Assembly (NCBI RefSeq): GCF_008364625.2
Contig: NZ_CP126604.1
Coordinates: 2,790,001 to 2,854,000 of the forward strand
DNA: 64,000 bases
Reading direction: 5' to 3'
DNA from: Enterobacter dykesii
GTDB lineage: Bacteria > Pseudomonadota > Gammaproteobacteria > Enterobacterales > Enterobacteriaceae
The translations under genes and the position numbers were made by a program. Below, in pieces: positions 27,655-40,092 of the stretch. A model generated the notes under the pieces. The model did not search any database and was not told where the DNA came from. It was given only the letters and a program-made list of their open reading frames with translations. How positions within the stretch are numbered: position 1 is the first letter of the stretch; the number at the start of each line of letters is the position of its first letter.

Positions 27655-29049
27655 TTAGCGTTGGTATTTACCGATAAGTGTTGATTTAAACTCCTGATAG
27701 GGGCCCTCTGCCTTCATCGCCACCCAGCAAAACGCCTCATCCACAGCGGGGCTACCCAGTACTGCGCAACGCTCAGCACGGGTAATCGAATGCTGGTCTT
27801 GTGGCGAAAGGCTATCCAGGCACGCAAAGAGTGCGACCTGTTCCAGGCCCGGCGCACAGTTGCCGCTGGTAAGGTTAACGTCGATAAAGTGTGCGGCCCG
27901 ATCGAGATAGCGTTGTGCGATGCCGCAAGGTCTGGCGTAGATAAAACCGGCAAAGACCTCTTCCCAGAACGGTGAGTCTTCGGTTTGTAACAACAGTAGC
28001 GACGCGTCGGGCTCGGCCCAGGGTTTACGCGCAAGCACATTTGAATTAATGGCAATAACAGATGTATTAAAAGTGCTCAGAGCATGGCGCAGGAAAACAA
28101 TGCGACGCGCAGCGCTGATCACTGAGGTGTCCTTATTGCTGGCAATCGTCTCATGGCTGGCAGAGAGATTGAGCTCGGGAAATTGTTCCCGAAGCGCCAG
28201 CAGACTTTCTTTTATCTCATTGCTACCATTGAAAACGTGAACGTGAACATCCAGGACGTCGCGATTGGTTTCATAGAGGGAGTAAAGCGTCGGTACGGCG
28301 TGTTCGAAATATTCTTCGCGAGTGCAGGTTAGCAATACCGTCGTTTTGGTCTCTGAGGTTTTTACAATCCAGTTTTCCCAGGCCCCCTTCACCGCTACGT
28401 ACTCGCTCGCTTTAAGCGATCTAAAATCAATGTAAGAATCCGGAATGCCTCCAAGCCGGTAGATGCCGCAAGTAATCATCAACAGGGCCATAGGGTCTTC
28501 GCCGATTAATGCAGCGTCTGCCGTCAGGGCCTGGATAACAACCATCGCCTGGTTGAAATCATTTTCAATTAAACAGATTAACAGCAGGATTTTCAGCACA
28601 GGTGCCGAATTGCTGACCAGCGAAAGGTTGTTGTTTATTAAGAATAGTGCTGAGCTGATTTCATTTACGCGAAACAGTAGCTGAATGGCGGCGACAAGAT
28701 AATGAATATTACTGTCGGCGTTTAATGCCGAGACAACATATTCGGTCAGCTGTGCACATTGGGATGAAGATAATATCTGTTTATCGCCAGTACGGGACTC
28801 ATCAAGCGCACTGTTGGCCAGCACGATGGCACATAGCATGTCTTTTAATGCCGCATCTTTTTCAGCATCCAGCCCCGTTTCGGCCGCGCGAATCATCGGT
28901 TCGAGAGCGGTAAAATTAGTGCTTTTAAAACTGAAAATTTCGGCCGTAATGTTGGCAGGCATAATATCGGCTTCTGGCAGATCAATGAATCGGGTAAACA
29001 CATTCCGATAAAACTGACGCATAGCCCGGCTACGTGCGAATTCACTCAT
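27655..29049 (-). CDS. glycosyltransferase-like protein with degenerate DxD, flagellin-modification island
   Basis: The 464-residue protein is not assigned to a named family with confidence. Residues 1-220 are helical and repeat-like. From about 235 the pattern is that of a GT-A nucleotide-sugar transferase (TTVLLTCTREEYFEHAVPTL; an FLRHAL helix; FAGFIYARP). Where a metal-binding DxD is expected, after a hydrophobic strand, the sequence reads INSNVLARKPW (residues 334-344), with Asn in place of both Asp. It may be an inactive partner or have changed chemistry. It is the first island gene after fliC, 35 bases before the GT41 fusion. Confidence 0.7.
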   Translation of the reverse strand: MSEFARSRAMRQFYRNVFTRFIDLPEADIMPANITAEIFSFKSTNFTALEPMIRAAETGLDAEKDAALKDMLCAIVLANSALDESRTGDKQILSSSQCAQLTEYVVSALNADSNIHYLVAAIQLLFRVNEISSALFLINNNLSLVSNSAPVLKILLLICLIENDFNQAMVVIQALTADAALIGEDPMALLMITCGIYRLGGIPDSYIDFRSLKASEYVAVKGAWENWIVKTSETKTTVLLTCTREEYFEHAVPTLYSLYETNRDVLDVHVHVFNGSNEIKESLLALREQFPELNLSASHETIASNKDTSVISAARRIVFLRHALSTFNTSVIAINSNVLARKPWAEPDASLLLLQTEDSPFWEEVFAGFIYARPCGIAQRYLDRAAHFIDVNLTSGNCAPGLEQVALFACLDSLSPQDQHSITRAERCAVLGSPAVDEAFCWVAMKAEGPYQEFKSTLIGKYQR

Positions 29050-29201
29050 CTTATAACTCTTCGGTAAACTGTCGTCAGACGACCAGAACAGGAGATTTTA
29101 GGCAGAGTAACACTGTGTCTCAGGAGTGATGGCGGGAAAACGCTGATAAATGCAGCCTTATTTTACAGATTACCACCCGGTGATTTTACGGAACAATAGT
29201 G

Positions 29202-29235
29202 AAAAAAAAGGCTGCTGTTTCCAGCAACCTTTTTT
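29202..29235 (-). terminator. fliC terminator
   Basis: On the minus strand GGTTGCTG pairs with CAGCAGCC (one G-U) around GAAA, with A runs before and eight U after. It is strong and lies about 20 bases beyond the fliC stop, between fliC and the island. Confidence 0.9.
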
Positions 29236-29251
29236 AAATATTTGGCGTCTA

Positions 29252-30088
29252 TTAACGCAGCAGGGACAGCATAGCCTGTGGAACCTGGTTTGCCTGAGAC
29301 AGCACGGAAGTACCAGCCTGCTGCAGGATCTGCGCGCGAGACATGTTAGAAACTTCAGTTGCATAGTCAGCGTCCTGGATACGGGACTGAGCAGCAGACA
29401 GGTTAGTGATAGAGTTGTTCAGGTTGTTGATGGTAGATTCGAAACGGTTCTGAATCGCACCCATGTTAGAACGCGCGGTATCAATTTTGGAGATAGCGTT
29501 GTCTGCAGCAGTGATGAACGCTTTTGCAGTGCTGTTATCGGTGATAGTACCGGTCAGTCCAGTGTCGAGGCTGGTTGCTTTTGCGTTGATCAGTGCGCCA
29601 GTGGTGATAGCGATGCTATCAGTTGCGCCAGTACCTGCACCAACCTGGATGTTCAGGGAAGCTGTCTGGCTACCGTCCAGCAGTTTTTTGCCGTTGAAGT
29701 TAGCAGCGCCAGCGATACGATCGATTTCACCCAGGCGCTGAGTGATTTCAGTGCTGATTGAGGTGTAGTCAGTAGTACCGTTAGTGTCGTTCGCAGCCTG
29801 AACAGCCAGCTCACGGATACGCTGTAAGTTGGAGTTGATCTCGTTCAGGTTACCTTCAGCGGTCTGAACCAGAGAGATACCGTCGTTAGCGTTACGTGCA
29901 GCCTGAGTCATCCCTTTGATCTGAGAGTTCATGCGGTTTGCAATTGCCTGACCAGCAGCGTCATCTTTAGAGCTGTTGATACGCAGACCGGAAGACAGAC
30001 GCTCGATAGCGGTGCCCAGAGAAGACTGAGATTTGTTCAGGTTGTTCTGAGTGGTCAGGGACAACAGGTTAGTATTGATAACTGCCAT
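29252..30088 (-). CDS. fliC: flagellin FliC, short form
   Basis: The 278-residue filament subunit has highly conserved D0/D1 ends: MAVINTNLLSLTTQNNLNKS, SSGLRINSSKDDAAGQAIAN, LQRIRELAVQAAND (the TLR5-recognised segment), and a C-terminus ending in SQANQVPQAMLSLLR. E. coli K-12 FliC has 498 residues; the outer D2/D3 domains are essentially missing. The central 130-210 segment is rich in Ser, Thr, Gly and Ala and is the natural place for O-linked glycans. It has its own sigma-28 promoter and a strong terminator. The product is exported through the FlhAB/FliPQR gate with help from FliS. Confidence 0.97.
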   Translation of the reverse strand: MAVINTNLLSLTTQNNLNKSQSSLGTAIERLSSGLRINSSKDDAAGQAIANRMNSQIKGMTQAARNANDGISLVQTAEGNLNEINSNLQRIRELAVQAANDTNGTTDYTSISTEITQRLGEIDRIAGAANFNGKKLLDGSQTASLNIQVGAGTGATDSIAITTGALINAKATSLDTGLTGTITDNSTAKAFITAADNAISKIDTARSNMGAIQNRFESTINNLNNSITNLSAAQSRIQDADYATEVSNMSRAQILQQAGTSVLSQANQVPQAMLSLLR

Positions 30089-30161
30089 AATTTTAATTCC
30101 TTCAAAAATGGTTTCTAGGGTCGGTGCCTAACACTCACGGCGTCTCTCACCGTCAACAAGG

Positions 30162-30188
30162 TTATCGACGCCCTTGAAGCAGACTTTA
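30162..30188 (-). promoter_or_regulatory. fliC sigma-28 promoter
   Basis: On the minus strand TAAAGTCT (30188-30181), 11 bases, then GTCGATAA (30169-30162) match the sigma-28 consensus TAAAGTTT-N11-GCCGATAA at 14 of 16 positions. It lies 74 bases before the fliC start. Confidence 0.88.
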
Positions 30189-30381
30189 GAAAATATCGAA
30201 GAAAAAAAATAACATTTTGTTTTATAACAATTTATTTAGCAGTAATGGCACTAAGAATACCAACCAGTTGTAAAATGTTAAGGCTAGTTGCTTTATTTTT
30301 ACCCTCCTCAATAACGACCTGTCAGACGTTAAAAGCGAAATAATGAACGCTTATTGCGCGATTATTTTTTAAAACTCGCCG

Positions 30382-30408
30382 TAAACTTTTTGCAAGATGG
30401 GCCGATAA
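30382..30408 (+). promoter_or_regulatory. fliD sigma-28 promoter
   Basis: TAAACTTT, 11 bases, GCCGATAA: an exact -10 and seven of eight in the -35. It drives fliD-fliS-fliT, divergent from fliC; the 353-base fliC-fliD gap otherwise holds only AT-rich leader sequence. Confidence 0.92.
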
Positions 30409-30441
30409 ACGACTGAAACATCCATTGAAAAGGAACATTAC

Positions 30442-31860
30442 ATGGCGACTATCAGTAATCTCGGGGTGGGCGTGCCCGGCCTGTCGGATCTGTACGATAA
30501 GCTGCAGGCAGCAGAAGAGACTAAATTAACGGCGATTGCCAAACAAAAGACTACTTACGACGCGCAAATCACCGGTTACGGAAAATTACAAAGCGCCCTG
30601 ACCACCCTGCAAACCGCAGCAGCAAAGCTGGCAAAGACGGATACCTGGAACTCTACGTCCGTTTCCAGCACCAACACCGCATTCTCCGCTATCAGTACCT
30701 CCAGCGCTAACGTTGGCGACGTTACTATTAATGTCGGTAAGATCGCGAAAGGCCAGGTTCTGACGACTACTCCCGGCACCATTGATAGCAACACAAAGCA
30801 GTTGGGGGGGGCAACGGGTTCCAATAGCCGAACCATTACCATCACCCAAGCAGGAGCTGACAGCAAACCACTGACGGTAACGCTCGCCGATGGCGATACT
30901 TCACTGAACGGGATTGCAAAAGCTATCAATGCGGCCAACGGCAACGTATCAGCAAGCGTGGTGAAAGCCGATGACGGCGACTACCGTCTGATGCTGACCT
31001 CAAAAACCACGGGTACCGATTCCGATATGACGGTATCGGTGACCGGGGACGATACGCTGAACGCCGTCATCGGCAGCGCCGCGCTGAGTGTGCAGGTTAA
31101 GTCACAAAATGCCGTCATTAACGTGAACGGTATTCAAATTGTTCGCCAGAGCAATACCATTACTGACGCTCTGCCTGGCGTAACATTAACCCTGAAAGCC
31201 CCGAGCACGGCAGATGAAACTCTGACGGTAGCCCGCTCTACCGACGATAACAAAAAAGCCATTACGGACTGGGTTAATGCCTATAACTCTCTGCAGTCTA
31301 CCATCGCTTCTCTGACCAAATACGAGCCGCCTGCAGTGGGTGCAACCGCCCAGTCTTCGAACAACGGCGTGTTAATGGGTGACAGCACTATCCGCGGAGT
31401 ACAATCCGATCTTCGTGCTTTATTGACCAATGTACAAAGTGGATCCTATGCCATCATGGCTCAACTTGGCATCACTCAGGACCCGGTCAAAGGCGCAGAT
31501 GGTGCGATTGGCAACCTAAAAATTGATGATAAAAAATTAACCAAGATCCTCACCGACGATCCGGCTGGTGTGCAGGCCTATTTTGTGGGTGACGGAAAAC
31601 AAACCGGTTTCGCCACACAAATGAATAACACCTTGACCGATATGCTGAGCACCTCTATCGGTAAAGAGGGTGTGATTCAGAATGCGAAGGACGGTATTAA
31701 CGCCACGCTCAAATCCATCGGCAAACGTTACGACGCGATGGAATTAACCATTGAAGCCACGATGGCGCGTTATAAAAAGCAATTTAACGATTTGGATAAG
31801 CTGGTCACTAAATTCAATGGCACGGCCACTTATTTAAACCAACAGTTCAGCAGTAAGTAA
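30442..31860 (+). CDS. fliD: flagellar filament cap protein FliD
   Basis: The 472-residue HAP2 protein forms the pentameric cap under which flagellin subunits fold into the filament tip. Conserved N-terminus (SNLGVGVPGLSDLYDKLQAAE) and C-terminal coiled coil (MELTIEATMARYKKQFNDLD, then LVTKF) flank variable Ser/Thr-rich head domains. Length is close to E. coli FliD (468). AAGGA precedes the ATG. It is the first gene of a sigma-28-driven operon with fliS and fliT. Confidence 0.96.
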   Translation: MATISNLGVGVPGLSDLYDKLQAAEETKLTAIAKQKTTYDAQITGYGKLQSALTTLQTAAAKLAKTDTWNSTSVSSTNTAFSAISTSSANVGDVTINVGKIAKGQVLTTTPGTIDSNTKQLGGATGSNSRTITITQAGADSKPLTVTLADGDTSLNGIAKAINAANGNVSASVVKADDGDYRLMLTSKTTGTDSDMTVSVTGDDTLNAVIGSAALSVQVKSQNAVINVNGIQIVRQSNTITDALPGVTLTLKAPSTADETLTVARSTDDNKKAITDWVNAYNSLQSTIASLTKYEPPAVGATAQSSNNGVLMGDSTIRGVQSDLRALLTNVQSGSYAIMAQLGITQDPVKGADGAIGNLKIDDKKLTKILTDDPAGVQAYFVGDGKQTGFATQMNNTLTDMLSTSIGKEGVIQNAKDGINATLKSIGKRYDAMELTIEATMARYKKQFNDLDKLVTKFNGTATYLNQQFSSK

Positions 31861-31873
31861 TAAAGGAACCGAT

Positions 31874-32278
31874 ATGTATAGCAAATCTGGTGTACAAGCC
31901 TATCAACAGGTAGGTCTTGAATCTGCTGTCTTGAGTGCCAGCCCGCACCAGTTGGTAGTCATGCTGTTCGACGGTATCCATAGCGCGCTTATTCGGGCGC
32001 GCCTTTTCCTTGAGCAGGGAGATATCCCAGCGAAAGGAGAGGCCCTGTCTAAGGCCATTAATATTATCGAAAATGGCCTTAAGGCTGGGTTAAATATGGA
32101 TGTGGGGGGGGAACTCCCCCGCAACCTTTCTGCGCTCTATGACTATATGGTACGCCGTTTGTTACATGCCAACCTGCGCAATGACATCGAGGCAATTACC
32201 GAAGTCGAGGCTCTGCTGCTCAATATTTCTGACGCCTGGAAGCAAATCGGCCCGGGTTATTCTCCCAAGCAGGATTAA
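31874..32278 (+). CDS. fliS: flagellin export chaperone FliS
   Basis: The 134-residue cytoplasmic helical chaperone binds the disordered C-terminus of flagellin to prevent early polymerisation. The hallmark YSKSGVQAYQQVGLESAV at the N-terminus (with conserved Tyr) and SPHQLVVMLFDG are intact. It follows fliD by 13 bases and precedes fliT by five. Confidence 0.96.
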   Translation: MYSKSGVQAYQQVGLESAVLSASPHQLVVMLFDGIHSALIRARLFLEQGDIPAKGEALSKAINIIENGLKAGLNMDVGGELPRNLSALYDYMVRRLLHANLRNDIEAITEVEALLLNISDAWKQIGPGYSPKQD

Positions 32279-32283
32279 CAGTA

Positions 32284-32646
32284 ATGAACAACTCCAGCTT
32301 ATCCCTAAAAAAGTGGCATGCCCTTAATGCGCTTAGTAATACCATGCTAAGCCTTGCTCAATCCGGGAAATGGGATGAGCTTATTGACCAGGAAGTTGCG
32401 TACGTTTCGCTGGTTGAAGAGATCAGCACGACCCCATTTCCGCCGGACAGTAAGTCTGTTCAGGACCAGGCTATGGTGATACTGAATCAGGTGCTTCAGA
32501 ATGAAATCATTCTTAAAGAGTTGCTACAGGAAAGGATGAGCGAGCTGAGCGGCCTTATTGCGCAAACCAACAAGCAAAAAAACGTAAACGTGACCTACGG
32601 TAGGCTTTCTGGCAACATTTTATTTCCCGGAGAGATGAATCAATAA
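32284..32646 (+). CDS. fliT: FliD export chaperone FliT
   Basis: The 120-residue all-helical protein is close in length to FliT of E. coli (121). FliT escorts FliD and FliI to the export gate and, when free, binds FlhD4C2 to repress class 2 genes. The order fliD-fliS-fliT is the standard one. Similarity by eye is moderate, with WDELIDQEVAYVSLVEEI as the best-conserved stretch; position makes the call secure. Confidence 0.92.
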   Translation: MNNSSLSLKKWHALNALSNTMLSLAQSGKWDELIDQEVAYVSLVEEISTTPFPPDSKSVQDQAMVILNQVLQNEIILKELLQERMSELSGLIAQTNKQKNVNVTYGRLSGNILFPGEMNQ

Positions 32647-32672
32647 TACACATTAGCGATTCATCATCCATA

Positions 32673-32701
32673 CTCCAGAAGTCTGCCAACGGCTTCTGGA
32701 G
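32673..32701 (+). repeat. hairpin covering the amyA Shine-Dalgarno
   Basis: CTCCAGAAG (32673-32681) pairs perfectly with CTTCTGGAG (32693-32701). The 3' arm contains the TGGAG that would bind 16S rRNA for amyA. No U tract follows, so a role in masking ribosome binding fits better than termination. Confidence 0.5.
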
Positions 32702-32709
32702 CAAGGATG

Positions 32710-34197
32710 ATGAAAAACCCCACCCTGTTACAATGTTTTCACTGGTACTACCCTGCTGGCGGTGAATTGTGGCGAGAGGTCACGGCGTTAGCCCCCAACC
32801 TTAACGAAATCGGCATCAACATGATCTGGCTGCCGCCCGCGTATAAAGGCGCATCAGGCGGGTATTCTGTCGGCTATGACTCCTATGACCTGTTCGATCT
32901 GGGCGAGTTTGACCAGAAAGGCAGTATCGCCACCAAATACGGCGACAAAGCGCAGCTGCTGGAGGCCATCGACGCCCTCAAGAGCAACGACATTGCCGTA
33001 CTGCTGGACGTGGTGGTCAACCACAAAATGGGCGCCGATGAAAAAGAGCCTGTGCGCGTGCAGCGCGTGAACGAGCAGGACCGCACGCAAATTGATGACG
33101 AAGTCATTGAGTGCGAAGCCTGGACCCGCTACACCTTCCCTGCCCGGGCCGGGCAGTACTCACAGTTTATCTGGGACTACAAATGCTTCAGCGGCGTCGA
33201 CCACATTGAAAACCCCGATGAAGACGGCATCTTTAAAATCGTCAACGACTACACCGGCGAAGGCTGGAACGATCAGGTTGATGATGAGATGGGTAACTTC
33301 GACTATCTGATGGGCGAAAATATCGACTTTCGCAATCACGCCGTGACCGAGGAGATCAAATACTGGGCCCGCTGGGTCATGGAACAGACGCGCTGCGACG
33401 GTTTTCGTCTGGACGCCGTCAAGCATATTCCCGCCTGGTTCTACAAAGAGTGGATTGAGCACGTTCAGGAAGTCGCCGACCAGCCGCTGTTTATCGTCGC
33501 GGAATACTGGTCCCATGAGGTGGATAAACTTCAGGCCTATATTGACCAGGTCGAAGGCAAAACCATGCTCTTTGATGCTCCTCTGCAGATGAAATTCCAC
33601 GAGGCGTCACGTCAGGGCCGGGATTACGACATGAGCCAAATCTTCACCGGCACCCTGGTAGAAGCCGATCCGTTTCATGCTGTCACCCTCGTCGCGAACC
33701 ACGACACCCAGCCTTTGCAGGCGCTGGAAGCCCCGGTCGAAGCCTGGTTTAAACCGCTGGCGTACGCGCTGATCCTGCTGCGAGAAAATGGCGTGCCGAG
33801 CGTCTTTTATCCGGATCTTTTCGGCGCCAGCTATGACGACGCGGGAGGAGACGGTGAAACGTACCATATTGATATGCCGGTCATTGAGCAGCTTCACGAG
33901 CTGATCCTCGCTCGACAGCGTTTTGCCCACGGCGTGCAAACGCTGTTTTTTGACCATCCTAACTGCATCGCCTTCAGCCGCAGCGGCACGGATGACGATC
34001 CCGGCTGCGTGGTGGTGCTGTCGAACGGGGACGACGGCGAGAAAGTGATTTGTCTTGGGGAAAACTACGGCAACAAAACGTGGCGGGATTTTCTCGGCAA
34101 TCGCGAAGAAACCATCACCACGGCGGCGGATGGCGAAGGGACGTTTACCTGTAATGGGGGAAGCGTCAGCGTTTGGGTAATAGAGGATGCGCTGTAG
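32710..34197 (+). CDS. amyA: cytoplasmic alpha-amylase AmyA
   Basis: The 495-residue GH13 enzyme hydrolyses alpha-1,4 glucans inside the cell and has no signal peptide. GH13 regions are present: DVVVNHKMG (region I), FRLDAVKH with the Asp nucleophile (II), FIVAEYW with the Glu acid/base (III), and [11 protein letters not shown] with the second Asp (IV). Two ATGs lie side by side (32707 and 32710); the second gives the 495-residue E. coli length and better spacing from GGAG. It is not a flagellar gene despite its place; fliT lies 63 bases upstream. Confidence 0.96.
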   Translation: MKNPTLLQCFHWYYPAGGELWREVTALAPNLNEIGINMIWLPPAYKGASGGYSVGYDSYDLFDLGEFDQKGSIATKYGDKAQLLEAIDALKSNDIAVLLDVVVNHKMGADEKEPVRVQRVNEQDRTQIDDEVIECEAWTRYTFPARAGQYSQFIWDYKCFSGVDHIENPDEDGIFKIVNDYTGEGWNDQVDDEMGNFDYLMGENIDFRNHAVTEEIKYWARWVMEQTRCDGFRLDAVKHIPAWFYKEWIEHVQEVADQPLFIVAEYWSHEVDKLQAYIDQVEGKTMLFDAPLQMKFHEASRQGRDYDMSQIFTGTLVEADPFHAVTLVANHDTQPLQALEAPVEAWFKPLAYALILLRENGVPSVFYPDLFGASYDDAGGDGETYHIDMPVIEQLHELILARQRFAHGVQTLFFDHPNCIAFSRSGTDDDPGCVVVLSNGDDGEKVICLGENYGNKTWRDFLGNREETITTAADGEGTFTCNGGSVSVWVIEDAL

Positions 34198-34220
34198 AAC
34201 GTGAAACGTGCGGCCTGATG

Positions 34221-34253
34221 CCCTCACCCCGTCCCTCTCCCACGGGGAGAGGG
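34221..34253. repeat. GC-rich intergenic palindromic repeat
   Basis: CCCTCACCCCGT is followed by CCCTCTCC and GGAGAGGG, an 8-bp palindrome with a short loop. The CCCTCTCCC-ACGGGGAGAGGG type is a frequent short repeat in Enterobacter intergenic regions. Confidence 0.5.
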
Positions 34254-34263
34254 CGCAAACACC

Positions 34264-34290
34264 AAAAACGGCAACGAGGTTGCCGTTTTG
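34264..34290. terminator. bidirectional terminator between amyA and yedD
   Basis: AAAACGGCAAC (34265-34275) and GTTGCCGTTTT (34279-34289) form a perfect 11-bp stem around GAG, with a T-rich tail rightward and A run leftward, between convergent genes. Confidence 0.9.
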
Positions 34291-34299
34291 CTTTTACCC

Positions 34300-34716
34300 T
34301 TAGGGCAGCTTACTCTCCAGCGGATTCTTGCTCAGGTAATCGGCACACTCAACCGTTGGGCGATCGACCTTCTGCAGCTCCAGCCCGTCGTACTCAAGCG
34401 TCGAGCCATCACGCTCCAGCGGATAGATATCCAGCTTACGCGTCACGTTGTAATAACTGTCTGAACGCAGCATGATTTTACCCGGCACGGCAATCACGCG
34501 CTGCCACTGACGGCAGTCCAGCGTATCGCCCTCTTCCGTCACCACCAGCGTGGCAATCGCCTTCGGGCTGACCATGTTGCTCTGGGGCCCTTTCGACTGC
34601 CAGTATCCCGCCAGATGCGCCGGGACAGGATGCTTGATCACGTCGTTATAGTTATCGACCTGAACGCACCCGGTCAGTGCCAGCAGCGCGCCAGCAATTG
34701 CTATTTTTTTCATCAT
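34300..34716 (-). CDS. yedD: lipoprotein YedD
   Basis: The 138-residue protein has a lipoprotein signal sequence: MMKKIAIAGALLALTGC, with the lipobox Leu-Thr-Gly-Cys. The residue after Cys is Val, so outer-membrane sorting is expected. Conserved cysteines in LDCRQW and VECADYL could form a disulfide. It matches E. coli YedD (137 residues); function is unknown. Either of two adjacent ATGs may start. It is monocistronic and convergent with amyA. Confidence 0.92.
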   Translation of the reverse strand: MMKKIAIAGALLALTGCVQVDNYNDVIKHPVPAHLAGYWQSKGPQSNMVSPKAIATLVVTEEGDTLDCRQWQRVIAVPGKIMLRSDSYYNVTRKLDIYPLERDGSTLEYDGLELQKVDRPTVECADYLSKNPLESKLP

Positions 34717-34787
34717 CTTTCCTGCATTCGAAGAAAAAAATATTGTGGCATTAAAGCGCTGCGGCTGCCAGCGAAGATCGACAGGTC

Positions 34788-35102
34788 TTAAACCTGCATC
34801 CCCATGACTTCCTGATAGGCCGACACCAGCTTGTTACGCACCTGGATCCCCATCTGCAGGGAAACCGAGGCTTTTTGCAGATCGGTCATGACATCATTCA
34901 GCGCCACGCCCGGCTCACCGAGGGTGAACTTTTCAGCCTGAGTGCGTGCTGCGGTCTGGGTATCACTGATACGGTCAAGAGCGGCATGCAGTTGCCCCGC
35001 GAAGCTGATGCTCGGCTGCTGATCTGCCACATTCTGATTACGGGCCGTCATCGCCGTTGCCTGCAGCTGACTGATTACCCCTTCAATGCCCTGTATAGCC
35101 AT
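34788..35102 (-). CDS. fliE: flagellar hook-basal body protein FliE
   Basis: The 104-residue axial protein links the MS ring to the proximal rod and is the first substrate of the flagellar export gate. The conserved C-terminus ([20 protein letters not shown]) ending MGMQV is present. It is a single-gene unit divergent from fliF, sharing a control region that contains an FlhDC-type box. Confidence 0.96.
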   Translation of the reverse strand: MAIQGIEGVISQLQATAMTARNQNVADQQPSISFAGQLHAALDRISDTQTAARTQAEKFTLGEPGVALNDVMTDLQKASVSLQMGIQVRNKLVSAYQEVMGMQV

Positions 35103-35158
35103 GACTCTCCCCTGGATGGTTTTTTACGCGGTCAAGACTAACAGCTTGTCAATAAGAT

Positions 35159-35201
35159 AATGGCGGTAAATAGCATGAAAAAACCAGGTTATTTGACGCA
35201 T
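35159..35201. promoter_or_regulatory. FlhD4C2-type box between fliE and fliF
   Basis: AATGGCGGTAAATAGC (35159-35173) and, after about 13 bases, GGTTATTTGACGCAT (35187-35201) form two inverted half-sites resembling AA(T/C)G(G/C)N2-3AAATAGCG. This is the arrangement bound by FlhD4C2 at class 2 flagellar promoters. Divergent fliE and fliF could share it. The match was made by eye. Confidence 0.5.
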
Positions 35202-35330
35202 AGAAAATCACGAATCATCAAATAATGGCAGGGCCATCAATATGGAACTTTTGTCGTGTTTGCCGACCCGGGAGTCAGTTTTGTTTCTCTACACGAATAA
35301 CGTAAACCACCAGGATTTAAGAGGTGCGCA

Positions 35331-38700
<3,370 letters not shown>

Positions 38701-38701
<1 letters not shown>

Positions 38702-40071
38702 TGACCGCGCGCCTCACCCGCTGGCTCACCACGCTCGACAACTTTGAGACGAAGATGGCGCTACTGCCATCCGTTCGTCGTTATGGGCGACTGACGCGCG
38801 CCACCGGCCTGGTTCTCGAAGCCACCGGCCTGCAGCTTCCGCTCGGTGCGACCTGCGTCATTGAGCGTCAGGATGGTCTGGAAACGCGTGAAGTTGAAAG
38901 CGAAGTGGTCGGATTTAACGGCCAGCGCCTGTTCCTGATGCCGCTTGAAGAGGTCGAAGGCATTCTGCCCGGCGCGCGCGTGTATGCCAAAAACATTTCT
39001 GGCGATGGGCTGCAAAGCGGGAAACAGCTGCCGCTTGGCCCTGCCCTGCTGGGCCGCGTGCTGGACGGCAGCGGGAAACCGCTCGACGGACTGCCCTCAC
39101 CGGACACCACCGAAACCGGCGCGCTGATCACCCAGCCGTTTAACCCCCTGCAGCGTACCCCTATTGAGCACGTGCTGGACACCGGTGTGCGCCCGATTAA
39201 CGCCCTGCTGACCGTGGGACGTGGACAACGTATGGGCCTGTTCGCCGGCTCAGGCGTGGGCAAATCCGTCCTGCTCGGCATGATGGCGCGCTACACCCAA
39301 GCCGATGTTATCGTTGTTGGCCTGATCGGCGAACGTGGTCGCGAAGTAAAAGACTTTATTGAAAACATACTGGGTGCGGAAGGCCGCGCCCGCTCGGTGG
39401 TGATCGCCGCACCGGCAGACGTGTCGCCGCTGCTGCGCATGCAGGGTGCCGCGTATGCCACCCGTATCGCCGAAGATTTTCGTGACCGCGGCAAACACGT
39501 GCTGCTGATCATGGATTCCCTGACCCGTTACGCGATGGCGCAGCGTGAAATCGCGCTGGCCATCGGTGAGCCACCGGCGACCAAAGGCTATCCGCCTTCG
39601 GTATTCGCCAAACTCCCTGCGCTGGTGGAACGCGCGGGGAACGGCATCAGCGGCGGCGGATCCATCACCGCGTTCTATACGGTACTGACGGAAGGCGATG
39701 ACCAGCAGGACCCGATTGCCGACTCCGCGCGCGCGATCCTTGACGGTCATATTGTGCTGTCGCGTCGTCTGGCCGAAGCCGGACACTATCCGGCCATCGA
39801 TATTGAAGCCTCTATCAGCCGCGCAATGACGGCGCTGATAACCGAGAAGCACTACGCCCGCGTGCGTAACTTCAAACAACTGCTTTCCAGCTTCCAGCGC
39901 AACCGCGATCTGGTCAGCGTGGGGGCGTATGCCAAAGGCAGCGACCCGATGCTCGACAAGGCGATTAGCCTGTGGCCGCAGCTGGAGGCATTTTTGCAAC
40001 AAGGCATTTTTGAACGCGCCGACTGGGAAGATTCAATTCAGGCACTGGAGCTGATTTTCCCGCAGGTGTAA
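38701..40071 (+). CDS. fliI: flagellum-specific ATP synthase FliI
   Basis: The 456-residue hexameric ATPase, related to F1-beta, helps unfold and load export substrates. Walker A GSGVGKS, the catalytic Glu in [11 protein letters not shown], Walker [18 protein letters not shown] and the arginine-finger region near [10 protein letters not shown] are present. The start at 38701 was chosen over an in-frame upstream ATG because it gives [16 protein letters not shown] as in E. coli. Confidence 0.97.
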
Positions 40072-40092
40072 CACAGGTGGAGGGCGAAGGTC

